Of a stretch of 64,000 nt of DNA, positions 9,955-22,953 are shown piece by piece. This DNA is from Linum tenue (taxonomy: Eukaryota > Streptophyta > Magnoliopsida > Malpighiales > Linaceae): contig CAMGYJ010000002.1 of NCBI GenBank assembly GCA_946122785.1, forward strand, positions 26,262,492-26,326,491. The letters run 5' to 3'. Numbering within the stretch: position 1 is the first letter of the stretch; the number at the start of each line of letters is the position of its first letter. A program made the position numbers and the translations under genes. Below the pieces are notes generated by a model. The model was given only the letters and a program-made list of their open reading frames with translations. It searched no databases and was not told where the DNA came from.

Positions 9955-12686
9955 CCACCTGGCTTTGTGGAGGAACAAGTGGCCAGCATTGAAGGTGGCC
10001 AAGCAATCGATGTTGAAGACATTGATGGATCTAAAACCCTGTCGTCCACAACTGGGCCCGACTGAGGATTTGTCAATCAGCCCCATTTCATGGAGGAGAA
10101 CCGTCACATGTTTAGCCAGTCTCAACAACGAGTTTGCAAGCTTCAAGGCGAGGTTAATCATCGTTTTGACGCTTTAACTATACGACGTGATTCTCTCTAG
10201 TCTCGTGTTGATAGGCATTTAGGCCAACTCTTTAAAGTTTGTGACTAAAAACAGACACGAGTTTGATGTTTTTGTGGATAAAAATCTGCGTGATATGAAT
10301 GAATTAGGGTGTTTTGGGTAGACAGTGATGCAAACTAGGGATTTGCCATTAACGGTGAATACAATTTAAACAACGAAACTAGTTCCAAACAATGGTTGCT
10401 CGAATTAGTCCGCCAAGACAAGGAAATCCGCCTACCCCCGATGGTGAACGCCACCATCGCAAATGAATCTTGGCGAGACTAGCACTGCAGATAACACTCG
10501 TGCTGAACCACCACCAATTCACGATGTGGGTCTACAAAATATCCCGGAGGCTAGACCCTACATGGCCCCGATGACTGGTGTTGTTGGTGGAGGAACAATC
10601 AACAATGATCATGTTTCGCTACGCGGCTACCCGCAAAATTGTGCCTTCCTCCTCCAAAAAGGAATGGTATGGATCCTGGGGATTCATGCCGCAAGGGGGG
10701 CAAACTCAAGGGGCAAGGCGTGAACGTCATCCGAGATCAAGTATCATAGATGTCGGCGAATTAGTTTGGTTTAGGGATTACACCAACGATGCCACCAGTG
10801 CACCGAAAACCATATCCCAACTAGGTTGATAGATACTACCCCTTTCCACGTGGTTTTCGTGTGCCTGATTTCATCACCTTCAATGGAATAGAAGATCAGT
10901 CCACTGTCGAACACGATGGACGATTTACTGGTCAGTGTGGAGACGTGGGTGATTTCCTAAAGCTGCGTTTGTTTGGCAATTCGTTGACTGGTCCCGCATT
11001 CCCGTGGTACGTCAACTTGCCATCGAACTCGGTTCAACCGTGGCAGCAATGGAAGACTTGGCATGAATGCGCCAACATACAGGAGAAACGGTGGAACACT
11101 TCCTAACCAATTTAAGAACGCAAGGAACCGCAGTTTTGTAAACTTGACAGAACGCGAGTTTGTTAAACTTGCTAAAGGTGGTTTAAATTTTGAGTTACGC
11201 AAAAAAATTCAAGACACCGAATTTTCAGATCTGTTCCAATTGATGTCATGTACTGTTAGGTACGAGTCTCTTCTCCATGAAGAGGAACATAGGAGAAGTG
11301 GTTCTCGTGGGCAATATTTTCCTAATTTTAAAAACTATGGTGTGAATCACGTCGGCAACGATGTTGACGAGGTTGAAGTTGATTTGGCCGAGATTGTGCA
11401 GGGGAAGCCATATGTGTGCGCTTCTCTAGCCAAGGTTGATGGGGAACCACAAGGTGGAAAACCCAATCGTGCTCCAATCCAACCTAGATAATATTCTTTC
11501 GATGTTTCAAAATCGGATTTGATTTTCGACTAGCTTTACAAAGATGGTCAAATTAAATTAACTGGAGGGCATACGATCATGCCAGCTGAGAAATTAAAAG
11601 GAAAAAGATATTGTAAGTGGCAAAACAGTGTTTCTCACTGGGCTAACATGTGTGTGATGTTTCGGAATGTTGTGCAGGATGCAATCGAGAAGGTCGGTTC
11701 AAATTCCCGGAGCCGAGGCAGGAGGCCATGATTGTTGACACGGATCCTTTTCCCAGCGTTGTCGGCATCAACATGGTCAATCCTGACTTCTCCAAGCTCA
11801 ATCTACCATGTTTCAAGCTGGTGCTGGATACGAAACCGCCGCCGAGTGGTAGTTTTGATGTGGCCCAAGCTGCTTCATCCTCGCAAGTGCTAGAGGGGCC
11901 ACGCTTGGATCCAACTGAGGAGGAGAAGTTATGTTCCCAATGTCACGGAAAGCTGAACATTGGGGGAGCAAGGCCGAGCCATTCGGTCCATCATATAGTG
12001 GGATCACGACAGTTTAACCGAGATACCCTTCGTATGAACGCAACATTGAAGAAGTGAGGGCTCCAGCTTGGGGACGTGGACAGCCACGACAGTGAGTGGC
12101 TCATGGCATTCCACATGGTAGAAGAACCTTCAAGATGCCAAATGTGCCACGTGGTGGTTGGCACACGTATGACGTCCACCGTCAGCAGCCCATCGCGGTT
12201 GATGGGATGACAAGGACGCAATATCGAAGGTATCTCCGCTAGAATGCTCAAGGAAGGAGGATTGAAAACTTGCAAGCAAATGTAAATGTGGACAACTCTG
12301 TCACGGATCTGAGAGTGACCGTGGCCGGTGCTGGAAAAGTTGTCAAGAACAAGATAGACGGGAACAACGAGGGAGTCTCGAGAGAGGCTGAGTTGGATGA
12401 CTCCTTCATCGAAGAGGAGATGGTGGAATTGGATGAGCCGAAGTCGAAATTTAATCGAAAAAACAAGGATGACGATGATGACAACCAAGGTGCACCCATG
12501 ACGATCCAGTTTAGGAGTCTACCACCGGTGGTGGTGAACAACTACATCTTGCCTTGGATTTTCCACATTGATTTGGAAAATCAGGGAGAGGATGGCGAGG
12601 TTTTGATGGAGGTTGAAGAGGTCGACGAAGTTGTGCAAGATGTCAACGTTGCTGAGATGGTGAGCGGTTTTGCTCAACTTACTTGA
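9955..12686 (+). pseudogene. Tat-type gag (decayed)
   Basis: Broken plus-strand frames spell a Ty3/gypsy Gag. An N-terminal region at 9970-10830 is poorly conserved. The retrotransposon gag core is at 10850-11230: VPDFITFNGI, then RFTGQCGD, KLRLFGNSLTGPAFPWYVNL and SVQPWQQ, continuing in another frame as FVKLAKGGLNFELRKKIQD (11157-11220). Around 11580-11720 is YCKWQNSVSHWANMC, which fills the place of a zinc knuckle in Tat elements, followed by VQDAIEKGRFKF. The C-terminal part (11990-12686) is acidic and low in complexity. At least three frameshifts and several stops interrupt the gene. Confidence 0.8.
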
Positions 12687-12699
12687 TGAGGAGAGTGAA

Positions 12700-13600
12700 G
12701 AGCCAGCCGCAGCCGAGCTAGTTAGTGAGTCTGTGAATTTGCCAGTCGAGGCCGATCCATGGAGTACAATGATGGCTCACACGGGTGGTCGAATCGATTT
12801 TGTCGTAGGGTCGGCCAGGTAGAAGAAGAGTTCGCAACGGATTTTGAAAGAGCTGTATGATGCTGGCCACAAAGCCGTTAGGCTTCTAGGCGAAGATGGA
12901 GGGAGATATTCGTACTATGTATTGTACCAAGGACCAAAAGAGTCACCAAGCATGCTAGTGGAGAATATTTCGTGGGGATCCGAGTTCGACGAAGTAGAGA
13001 AGTCTATTCAGGTTGCAGCAGTGAAGAGAAATGTCATAGATGAAGGGTCGACTAATGAAGAATCAAACAAGGTCGTTGTCTTCAACGAGCCCGAGCCAAG
13101 GATGCTGCGCCATTTGAGGCCTCTCTACATCAAGGCCACACTCGATGACGTACAAGTGTCTAGAGTCCTGTTTGACAATGGCGTCGCAGTAAATGTGATA
13201 CCAACAAGGATGTTAAAGAAGTTGGGCAAGAGTGCAAATGATTTGTGACAAGCTTCAATGGCGGGTCTACTTCTGCCAGGGGAATCCTCCCAGCCGTCAT
13301 GGGAGTTGGATCACAGAAGCGGATGAGCGCCTTCTTCGTGGTAGATGGGATGATAATCTACAACGCCCTACTTGGCCGGGATTAGATGCACGCGCAACAA
13401 GTGTGTTCCTTCATCGCTGCATCAGTGTTTGAAGCTCTGGAATAAAGACAGTGTCATTGAGGTGGTACATGCTAACACAAAGTCGTTTATCGTGGGGGCC
13501 AACATGGCTGAACTTATTTGTACCATGGATATTTTGGACCACTTGAGATCAGGAGCGGAGATGGAGGAACGTCTAATGTTATAGTGTCAAATGCAAAGGT
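12700..13600 (+). pseudogene. Tat-type aspartic protease region (decayed)
   Basis: A frame at 12844-13248 includes RPLYIKATLDDVQVSRVLFD followed by NGVAVNVIPTRMLKKLG. The DNG at the active-site position replaces the usual D-(S/T)-G and is followed by the hydrophobic stretch typical of retroviral-type proteases of Tat elements. The upstream part (KELYDAGHKAVRLLGEDGG) is the linker between gag and protease. Downstream the frame shifts at 13235 and again before 13520, so no active enzyme can be made. Confidence 0.7.
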
Positions 13601-14043
13601 GTTGAGTAAGGCGTGCTTGGACCCTTTGTCCGAGATCGTGAGACCATCGATGATCACATTAGATGGTCCACTCAAGTCTGATGAGCAAATCGATGATGAA
13701 TGAACCACCTCGAGAAAAGGTGGTGGAGGTCAAAATCACGGCCTTGTGGGAGAAGTTGGTCGTGTATCAATGTGAGCAGATGCTTGTATGCTTAGAGCTT
13801 GTCTTGATGGCCGACTGCATTCCCAAAGATGATGACTTGCCGACCAACGACGAGGATGTGAGTCACGAAGTGGAGAAGAAAAGAAACCTTGTTGCATGCG
13901 ACATTTTGGAAGAGATCAACCTTGGCACGGAGGAGGATCCACGTCCAACCTTCATCAGTGCCAGCTTGCTAGAGTCTGACATGTAAGAATTAATTGAATT
14001 CCTTAAAGAGTTTAAACACTTCTTTGCATGGGATTATCATGAA

Positions 14044-15176
14044 ATGCCTGGTTTTGATAGGAAGTTAGTTGAACATAGACTTCCAATCAAAGAAGGGTAT
14101 AAGCCACATAGGCAACCACCTATACATTTTTCACATGATGTTTTGCCTGAAGTGAAAAAGGAAATTGAACATTTGATGAAAGCTAAATTTATCAGAATTT
14201 TTAGGTATGTAGTGTGGCTTTCGAACATTGTCCCTGTTAGAAAGAAAATGGCAAAATAGGTGTTTGTGTGGATTTTATAAATTTGAACAATGCCACAGCG
14301 AAAGATTTGTATCCCATGCCGGTTGCTGACATGTTAATCGATGTTGTAAGCAGGCATGCCAGATTCTCTTTCATGGATTGTTACTCGGAATATAACCAGA
14401 TATACATAGCCAAGGAGGATGTACATAAAACGACATTTCAGTGTCCAGGATCCATTGGCTATTCCGAGTGGATCATGATGCCATTTGGATTGGCCAACGC
14501 CGGGGCAACTTACCAACGAGCCATGAATGCAATATTTCATGACTTGCTTGTCGAGCTTGTCGAAGTGTACGTGGATGACATTGTCGTCAAATCAAAGGTG
14601 ACAAACCACCACCTTCCTCATTTGCGCAAATCATTTTTGCATATGAGGGTTCTTAAGTTAAAATTAAATCCACTCAAATGTGCGTTTGGTGTGAGTGCAA
14701 TAAATTTTCTTGGTTTTCTGGTAAAGCAACGTGGAATTGAAGTAGATGCCAACAAAACAAAATCCATCATTAATACCACACCACCATCCAATAAAAAAGA
14801 GTTGCAACGTTTCCTGGGCTAGGTAAACTATATTCGAAGATTTATCTCGAATTGTGATGGTCGGACTCAAGTGTTTTCCTCATTGCTGAAGTTGAAGAAG
14901 GAAGACACGTTTGTATGGAGGGAAGAACATCAACGAGTGTTTGATGATATCAAGAAATACCTAGCGACTCCGCCGGTGATGAACTCTCCCAAAGCAGGGG
15001 TGCCGCTGAAGTTATATTTGTCGGCCACAGACACGTCTGTTGCATGTTTGTTAGCTCAAGACAACGAAGCAGGCAATGAAGAGGCCATTTATTATCTAAG
15101 TAGGCTTCTGAACGAGGGCGAGATAAAGTATTCCCCCCATAGAGAAGTTGTGTTTAGCGTTGTACTTTTCTTGTAG
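14044..15176 (+). pseudogene. Tat-type reverse transcriptase and RNase H (decayed)
   Basis: The RT runs from KLVEHRLPIKEGYKP (14062) through a frameshift near 14258 to FINLNNATAKDLYPMPVADM, then MMPFGLANAGATYQRAMNAI, the catalytic VYVDDIVV (about 14565-14590) and FLGFLVKQRGIEVDANKTKS. A stop at 14821 falls in the LG-x-VNYI junction that leads to the RNase H domain (VPLKLYLSATDTSVACLLAQ, about 15000-15060). Sequence style fits the Tat branch. The stop and frameshift make it non-functional. Confidence 0.88.
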
Positions 15177-15349
15177 AAAGCTACAGTACTACCTCGTCCT
15201 TGTCCAAGTGAGACTTATTTGCCAAACAGACTTGATTAAATACATGGTATCTCGGCCAATTATTCATGGCCGAATTGGCAAATGGACTTCTTGGCAGATC
15301 ATCCATGCGTTGAAGTGCAAGCGATCCCGTGGAAGTTTGCGAAGTTGGT

Positions 15350-15860
15350 ATAACGCCATGGATCTTGTATTTTGATGGATCCAAAACTCATGGCGGTGCA
15401 TTTCGCATTCTCATTGGATTTTCCTTGTACCAACAACCAAGATGAATATGAACCTTTGGTAGTCGGGTTGGAAATGCTCGTCGAGCTTGGAGTCCTCAAT
15501 GTGGATGTTAAACAGTTGGTGGTCCATCATGTCCGCGGGGTTTTTCGTTGTATCAATAGTGTTCTAGAAACATATCTAGATCATGTGTTGTCATTAACTT
15601 CCCAATTCGACAATATAGCGATCAACTTTGTTCCTCAAATGGACAACAGCGAAGCCAACTATCTTGCACCAATGGCTTTGGGATTTAAGGAGTTTGCTAA
15701 AGGCAATATAGTAGAGAAGATAGTGATGCAGACTCTCAAACTCTTACGAGAGGGTTTGGGAGTTGAGCAAGTTTGCGTAATAGAGAAAGACGCTGATGAT
15801 TGGCGGGACCTCTGTTGGCTTACTTGCAAGATCCAAACAAGATGGCTGACCATGTTGTAA
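15350..15860 (+). pseudogene. second, archaeal-type RNase H domain of a Tat element (decayed)
   Basis: After the RT-linked RNase H there is another RNase H-like domain: ILYFDGSKTHGGA in one frame (about 15363-15405), then FSLDFPCTNNQDEYEPLVVG and ELGVLNVDVKQLVVHHVRG in the next (15409-15545). The acidic and N-N-x-x-E-Y pattern is that of the plant RVT_3 family. A second RNase H between RT and integrase is a recognised hallmark of the Tat lineage and supports that classification. Confidence 0.75.
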
Positions 15861-17142
15861 AATTTAGAGCAAGGCGTCACGTAGTTTTGGATGGAAATTT
15901 GTATAAACGCAGACCTGATGGGTTATTGTTGAAATGCTTGGGGGCAAGGAAGCATTGCATGCCATGGCAGAGGTGCACGATGGAATATGCGGAGCTCACC
16001 AAGTTGGTCCTTCCATGCGATGGATTCGACATCGCTATGGATTCTACTAGCCCACCATTGGAGCCTGCGTATGCCAAGGGTTTCGAAGCTTGTCAATGCC
16101 ACGACCCTGTTCAAAGAGCGTTGGAGGTTGATTTGAAATCCATAATCAAACCGAGGCCATTTTATGGATGAGCCATTATTTGATTGGTATGATTTACCCT
16201 CCATCATCAAAGAAACACATTTTTATAAATTTGGCTACTTACTACTTCACCAAGTGGGTGGAGGCCAAGCCGTTGAAGGTGGCAAACCAAGAGGAGGTGA
16301 TTTCTTTCATACAAGAACACATTATCCACCGATTTGGTTTGCCAGCAACAATAACGGAGGACCAAGGAACTGTGTTCACTGGGGGGGCAAGTTATGGAGT
16401 TCGCAGCGGAGCGGGGGATAAAAATTATCCATTCCACGTGGTATTATGCACAAGCCAACTGGTAGGCGGAAGCATCCAACAAAGGTCGTGAAAAATATTT
16501 TGACAAAGATGATTGAGGATAATCCGCGACGTTGGCATGAAGTTTTATCATAAGCGTTGAGCACCCAACAAGGTCATGAAAAATATTTTGACAAAGATTA
16601 TTGAGGATAATCCGCGATGTTGGCATGAAGTTTTATCAGAAGCATTGTGGCCATACATGATGTCACCATGAAGCAGTACGAGAGTGAGCCCTTTCTCGTT
16701 AACTTACGGTCATGAAGCATTCCTCCCCGTGGAAGTGACCGTCAACTCACTCCGGTATATGAAGCAACACGAGTTAAAACCTCACGAGTATCATGAATCA
16801 ATGATGCTCGAGCTCTGCGACCTTGATGAACTACAACTCCGGGTCCTCGATAACATTCAAGAACATAAAGCAAGCGTGGCCAGAGCTTACAATAAGAAGG
16901 TTCGACACAAATCGTTCGAAGAGGGCGAACTGGTTTGGAAAGATCACTTGCTGATTGAGGGAAAAGATCCCAAGTTTGGAAAATGGTCGCCGAATTGGCT
17001 TCGACCATTTGTGGTGCACTCTGTGTGCCCTAATGGAGCATACTTGCTGAAAGACTTGGATGAAGTGATGCATGAGCATTTGATAAATGGAAAATATTTA
17101 AAGCCATACGTATCGTCCCAATGGGACGCAGCTAGTCATTAG
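15860..17142 (+). pseudogene. Tat-type integrase (decayed)
   Basis: Pieces in several frames follow the order of a gypsy integrase. An N-terminal H-x-G-x-x-G-A-H-Q region lies near 15970-16000. The catalytic core is at 16200-16390 (LATYYFTKWVEAKPLKVANQ, then HRFGLPATITEDQGTVFTGG, with D and D in place). The C-terminal part is open at 16684-17142 (SPFSLTYGHEAFLPVEV, then KFGKWSPNWLRPFVV and GAYLLKDLD). A tandem duplication at about 16470-16645 breaks the part that should carry the catalytic glutamate. Confidence 0.82.
16470..16645 (+). repeat. 88-bp tandem duplication within integrase
   Basis: The block containing GAAAAATATTTTGACAAAGA and GAGGATAATCCGCGA occurs twice, about 88 bp apart, with a few mismatches. 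It duplicates a piece of the integrase coding region and adds stops. Confidence 0.85.
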
Positions 17143-18358
17143 TTTGAACAATGACGATCAACCAGGTGCAGAAAGGATGTGGTCTCGTCGGCCACCAAGC
17201 TTGCACAACGTGGTTGAGTATTACAAGATTGGCGAAGTATGCAACAATTATACCAATTTGCCAACTCTGTTACTAATAAAAAGGAAAATTTTCTTTACGC
17301 CTTTAAAGCCAACGGCAGGGTCAGCATGATCCCAGCCGGTGCGGTATAATACCAAATTGTTCTTTCCTCTCTCGGCTAAAATAATGAGTTTTAGAGGACC
17401 AATCATGGTCGTTTCTTATCTAAGCAACACAAAAAATGAAAAGATTACGTATTGCTTTTGGGCAAAAGTTGAAAAATACAGCGGTGCAAAAGGAGTAGTA
17501 ATAGAGTTGTTTGGAAGAAATAACAACGTTGTCTTAATGAAAAGGGTGCAAAAGAAGTTGAGAAGCAAAATGGTGCAGCTTGGGCCGGAGCAGCGTTGAC
17601 TAGGAGTGACCGCCTTGCGGTGGAAGGAAGTTTATGTGTATATATGTTTTGGCCAATCAATGAAGAGTAGTGGCCAGGGCAACGCTGGGGTGACAAAGAG
17701 AATGACCACAAAACGTTGCAGTTTGAAGCACTCAACATTATGATGTTTCGGCCGCAATAGCGTTTGAGATAGAAAGGGAGTTTCGACCTGAATGATGCAG
17801 TTGGGGCTAGTGTTACGAACACAAGTGGCTAAAAACAGTGTCGTTTGGTGCTTGCTAAAGAACAACGCTGCTGAAAATTCTTGAAATTACAACATTGCGA
17901 GAAAAGAAAAAAGGGAGAAACGTTACCGTGTTGAGGGATCCAGTCGCAGGTTGTTGTATGACACAACCGAATATCCCAAACAACATTGCTGCCTCGTGTC
18001 GTGTGGGGTACGGACAATAAACACTGGCGTTATGGGCTCAACAATGTTGCAGAGTAAGGGAACGACTTCGGGTCTTCAACTAATGCAGCTCTGCGAGCAA
18101 TTTTTCCGTCTCCGTCTCGCTCAAGGTTAGGCTATAACCTATAAGGCAGTCGTTTGTTTTTTTATTTATTTGTTTGGCGCTCAGCTAAAACATGATTGTT
18201 TAGTGGCGGCGGCATTGCAAAAGAGAGGAAAACATCGTTGGGCCAAATTAAGTGGTAGGGTTCTTTTACTTCTTGAAATCCGCCGCCCATGACGTTGAAT
18301 TAGTCCATGCATGGCCATGTACATATATTAATGTTCTTGCTGGCCCTTTAATTAGAAA
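17143..18358 (+). other. post-integrase non-coding region of the Tat element
   Basis: No gene was recognised. From about 17,440 to 18,250 the sequence has the same texture as the LTRs, with repeated GTGTCGTTT, AACAACG and CAATGTTGC words, although it does not align simply with either LTR. It may be derived from LTR sequence or from untranslated sequence evolving with the LTR. Confidence 0.5.
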
Positions 18359-18390
18359 CTAGCTTATTACCCGGTCCGTTGGCCGGATTA
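18359..18390 (-). mobile_element. Helitron 3' terminus (minus strand)
   Basis: On the minus strand this reads CCGGCCAACGGACCGGGTAATAAGCTAG followed by T when taken in two steps: a CCGG...CCGG hairpin at 18371-18385, then a short spacer and the CTAG end. A 3' hairpin about 10 bp before CTRR, with T after it, is the Helitron signature. The same hairpin and CTAG end occur on the plus strand at 47284-47312. The 5' TC end of this copy, somewhere to the right, could not be located. Confidence 0.6.
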
Positions 18391-21052
18391 CTGTATGTTA
18401 CTCACTTGTGGAATGGGAGAGAAAGCAAGTGAGAGTGAAGGGATTGGGATTCTACTTGATTAGGACCGACCCACTAATTCAAATCTTCCCGACCCGCCCC
18501 AACCTACAGGGTCAGAAAGAGTCAATAAGAAAATACGAACAGGGAGGATTAGTCATATATCTTGACTCTTCAGAAGTGGGTCAAACAGGATCAAGGTTGG
18601 GTGAGGGCAATTTTTAGCGCTAAGCAGAGTTCTGGGTTGAATACCTTTACTTAGGCCTAGAAATTGGTGCTGATGCAGACTGCAGTTTTTATTATACCAT
18701 CATCAATCATCATTGAATTAGTCCTAGGCATCCCTCCCCGTTGTCGGTCTGAATTCTAATGATGGCTTCATTCCTTGCACCAGCCATATCAGCGAGTTGC
18801 CATCTCGAGCATGATTTGCCTATGTACAAATAATACAATTAGAGTATGAAAATGAATTCAATGAAAAGGAAAAGAAAATTCTATCACATGCCAATAAATA
18901 CACACATAATAGTTGAAGCTAAGTGAAAGTCATTACTCGCACATCAATTCTCAAAAATTACAGACTAAACATTGGCTAGAATGGCACTGAAACTACCAAG
19001 AATCATGGACGAAACAACTTGTCAAATTAAATAATCCTTATATTGAAACTACCTTCTAACTTGAAATAAGACATGATCACAGTTCATAGCTCTCTTCTCA
19101 CTATGAATTGGTTGCAGCTCGTCCTTATCACTGTCTCTCAAGCTCAATTCAAACAGAATAGCGACCGTTATGTAAGATAACCATATTATTACTGATCATA
19201 ATTCCTTTCTTCACTCCATTTTTGTCGGAGAAAAGAGTTATCCCCCTCTCCTGCATTTCCCTTTCCCCCTCTCTTCTCCCTCTTCTTCACAAACCGATCC
19301 CTAAACTAGCAACAATAATACAAAAATAGCCTTCGCCTCTCCCGTCTCCATCTATTGAACGCGTTGGTGGCAAGACAGGACTGCAGAAGCAAAATTTTCT
19401 AAAATCAAACTAAATTTTTTGAAGCAGACTCAACCACGAAAAAAGAGTAAAGCAACAATGCAGTAGAACCCTAAATTTAACTACAATCAAGCACATATCA
19501 GCAAGATTTTCGATTTGTCTGAGAGTTAACTACACGGAGAGAACAATTGATGCATAATTGAAATTCTCCAAGCAAGTTGAAAGCAAACCATAACTTTAGA
19601 ATTTGGTCATTATAATAACCTTCAAGTATTGATGCTTCTAAGAACTATCATGTCCAACCCCCACTTATACAACTACGTAGGCATGGTAATTAGTTGTATA
19701 ATGAGAAATATTACAAAGAAAACTACATAAACAACCAATGTAAGTAAATATTAAAACTAACAACTGATAAAACTTAAAATCTCTCTATTGGTATAAATGT
19801 ATCTATTAGTAACTACTATGCAATCGAGTATATATGATTTTTAGGCACTGAATAAGAAAAGTATAGATGGCTCACAAATGAAGACGTAGCAACTGAAGGT
19901 AGCACACAAAAACCAAAAATAGAAAAAGAGATAAGAAAAAAGGCGAGAAAAAGTCAAACAAAGAAAAAGCCCACATAGGAATACCTCGCTAGCTTTAGGG
20001 ACTCTCTGCCACAACAAACAACCTTCTTAAAAATCTAACACCCTGAGACATCAAACAAACCTCCCACGACACTAATGTATGTCATTCCTATTGTCCAATA
20101 GGTTTGCCCAATTTAGACTTCTAAATAAATGGACTTTTCACCATTAAACCAAAAACTCACAATCATTAACAGTTAATGCAAAGACATACATTTCTGAGGC
20201 CAATCACAGCATTTAAGCATAATTTTTAGTTGAAAAGAACAACTAAGTATTTAGCTAAATGATATAGTAGAATGGACACAATCTGCTACCTACTAATGAT
20301 ATAAACGTGTACCGGTACCATCGTTGTATCCTGACTTGCCATTTGCAACGGGCACTTTGAAAGACAGCTGCATTTTAGAGAATAAACACCCATAAGGGCG
20401 TTACGAAACCAAGCTTAATCCAAAATCTTCATATTCCACTTCGAAGACTCCATTTTCAAAAATAAGAGAGTTTAACATGTCAAATCACTCATTTGAAAAA
20501 TCTCAAACAACTATTAATCAATGCAATATAATGGCACGTTCCAAATTATGTACTTGGAGGAATAATCCCAAATAATTATCAATTAATGCCCCAACTACCT
20601 AATGTGCAGAATAGCCCTGGAGCTGTGCTGTTGTTTGCGTTGGTCTACCTTCAAACATAACATAGTTGCATCACGAACCAAAGCAATTAAGCAAAAATCT
20701 TCATATTCAAAGTAGAATGACTCAATTCAATTTGGCCAACGCTTTATACATATTGTTTACCCCTGGACCTGTTGCACTTGCGCCTTCAGATCTTCGTGAA
20801 CCCAATACAATTGCGGAGAGGAGGCTGTCAACGGAATAAAAATTTTTAATTAAGTGAATCACCATACAACTAAACAAACGCGCTCTTCTTGATTAGCTAT
20901 CAAAATAGTGGGGGTCGCTACAATCCATCGGTTGCTCCCTCTACGCCTAAGTTGTAGATATTAGGTTTCAGTGAGAACTTTGAGTACATGAGGAGATATT
21001 TTGTAGTGGAGGAGATGACCCGGCGAGTAGAGTAGGAAGATTTGGAGAGGCT
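18391..21052. other. AT-rich stretch, probably Helitron interior
   Basis: No coding sequence, RNA gene or repeat array was recognised. It follows the Helitron 3' end at 18359 and may be its interior. A pyrimidine-rich piece at 19,200-19,320 (CTCTTCTCCCTCTTCTTC) resembles a reversed or forward leader of a host gene, but nothing follows that could be named. Confidence 0.35.
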
Positions 21053-21060
21053 GCGATGGG

Positions 21061-21908
21061 CAAAGCAGTTAAAATCGAGATTTTACCTAAAATCGAAAAC
21101 TGGTGTAAAATCAAAATCGTATAATCGAATCGTAAAATCGTAGGATTTTAAGTACCATATAGAACATAGCATATAAGAATATTAATAAGGTAAATTATTA
21201 ATATCACAAAGACACATAGCATTTAAAATGATAATTCGGAAGATTTTTTTTCCATAAGATAATTCTCAAGATTAATGTTCCAAAATCACTATTTTAATTG
21301 TTATTTAATGTGTAACTCAAAATAATTCATGATGAAGGGATATAGTTCATGGGTTTGGCTCTTATTTTCATGTTATGTCTAAGTTGTTTAACTCAAAGTA
21401 ATATTTCGACATCGTCTACTAAGTATGATTTAAAACTAAAAATAATTGAAATCCAATAAAATAAGTAATGTTAGTGGCTTGGTACAAATATATTCATTAA
21501 CAAATTAATTAGTTAATAATGATGTTAGTTCTTACATACTTCCAATATTAGGACAGGTGTTTTACCAATAAGTTAAATGGGGTGAAGGGAAAGAGATTAA
21601 CCGAACCCTAATTTGGTTATTTTTATTATTTTTGAATATTTTTCTAATAGAAAAATATCTAAGAAGATTCCATTGCCCTTTCCGCTGAAACAGTTATACT
21701 TATTTTAAATTGGCTCAAACCACCTATTTTGTTCTCTTACGATCAAAATCCCGATTTCGATACTATTTTACGATTTTAACGATTTTAGTCCCGATTTTAA
21801 ACGATTTTAAGGTCCACCGATTTTACAGTAAAATCAAGATCGGAATCCCTAAGTAAAATCCTAAAATCCTACGATTTTACGATCAAAATCCCGAATTTGA
21901 CTGCATTG
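21061..21908. mobile_element. hAT-type element, 848 bp, with 8-bp target duplication
   Basis: The element starts CAAAGCAGTTAAAATCG and its right end, reversed, reads CAATGCAGTCAAATTCG. Exactly 8 bases, GCGATGGG, flank it on both sides (21053-21060 and 21909-21916), the duplication length of hAT transposons. The subterminal regions carry many copies of AAAATCG and CGATTTTA in both orientations. There is no transposase, so it is a non-autonomous derivative. Confidence 0.85.
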
Positions 21909-21916
21909 GCGATGGG

Positions 21917-22953
21917 TGCATGATTAGTGGGCCAAATAACAGTTTGGGCCCGTTTAAATGAAAACATATTTTTACTTTCGTGCTCAACAGACCGACCGCA
22001 CTGGCATCTTCTAAATTTACCCCTAAAAAATTGCTCTGTACGCATCAAATTTGAAATGGAATCCCTCTTTTATCATTTCACATTTCACATTTATATGATG
22101 TGTAGATTGTGATGAGTGTAGATGTAGACCTGTCATTGTCCTACAAATTCATTAACACGTCAAAAAGTGGTGAAATGAGCCACCCTATTAAACACAATCT
22201 TGTATAATGATCATTGGATGCAATCATGCCAGATTATGAAGAAGTTTAAAATGTAGCGGTTATCCCGACTAAAAACATTAAAAGAACCAGTCTCATATAG
22301 TTTGCACAAAGATATAATTTCTCCATAGTAATTCTGAAAAATAATATTAATTTAAGAAGTCGATATTGCTTCTACATGTTTAATATTGCAATTCGATATG
22401 CAATATTCGAACCAGTGATATTTGGGCTGCAATTTTAGGGTTATTGTATATTTATAAAATAGATAGAAATTTAAATTAAGTATTAAACTACAACTAAAAT
22501 AATCAAAGTATTAAAACACCAAATAAGTTCTTACGGGAGATTCAGTGGCCAACTAATCGTTAAAAAAGTCATATGATTTTCATAATTTAGGTTCGTGTAT
22601 GTTTGAATTTAAATAGATACAATAAATATACTTAGTGTGATTGGTTATGATCTTTGCTTGCCTTTAAAGAGACCAAGGTTTGAATCCCAGTGCATGCCTT
22701 TTTTATGAATAAATAAATAAGAAAATAAGCAATTGTGAAGACCAAAATGTCCTTCCTATAATCACTCTCGTTGCAGGAAATTTGAAATGGAGCAACAGTT
22801 TTCATCATTCGGCTTTTATTTATTATCTAGACGTTTTGCATGGGTAGCCTGAACAAATCATGGGGCCAAAATTGGCTTCGAAGAATTTTAGGTGATTTGG
22901 ATTATGTTAAGAATTTGGTTCATAATTCTTATAAACCATATTGTGGGGATATT
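21917..22953. other. AT-rich stretch up to the 3' LTR
   Basis: No gene was recognised. It includes a SINE-like segment listed separately. A weak purine run (GTGGGGAT, 22943-22950) just before the LTR may be the worn polypurine tract of the Tat element. Confidence 0.35.
22632..22740 (+). mobile_element. probable tRNA-derived SINE
   Basis: TAGTGTGATTGGTTATGAT resembles an A box and AAGGTTTGAATCCCAG a B box, about 35 bp apart, followed by a T run and an AATAAATAAATAAG tail. This is the layout of a tRNA-derived plant SINE. Ends and target duplications were not resolved. Confidence 0.5.
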
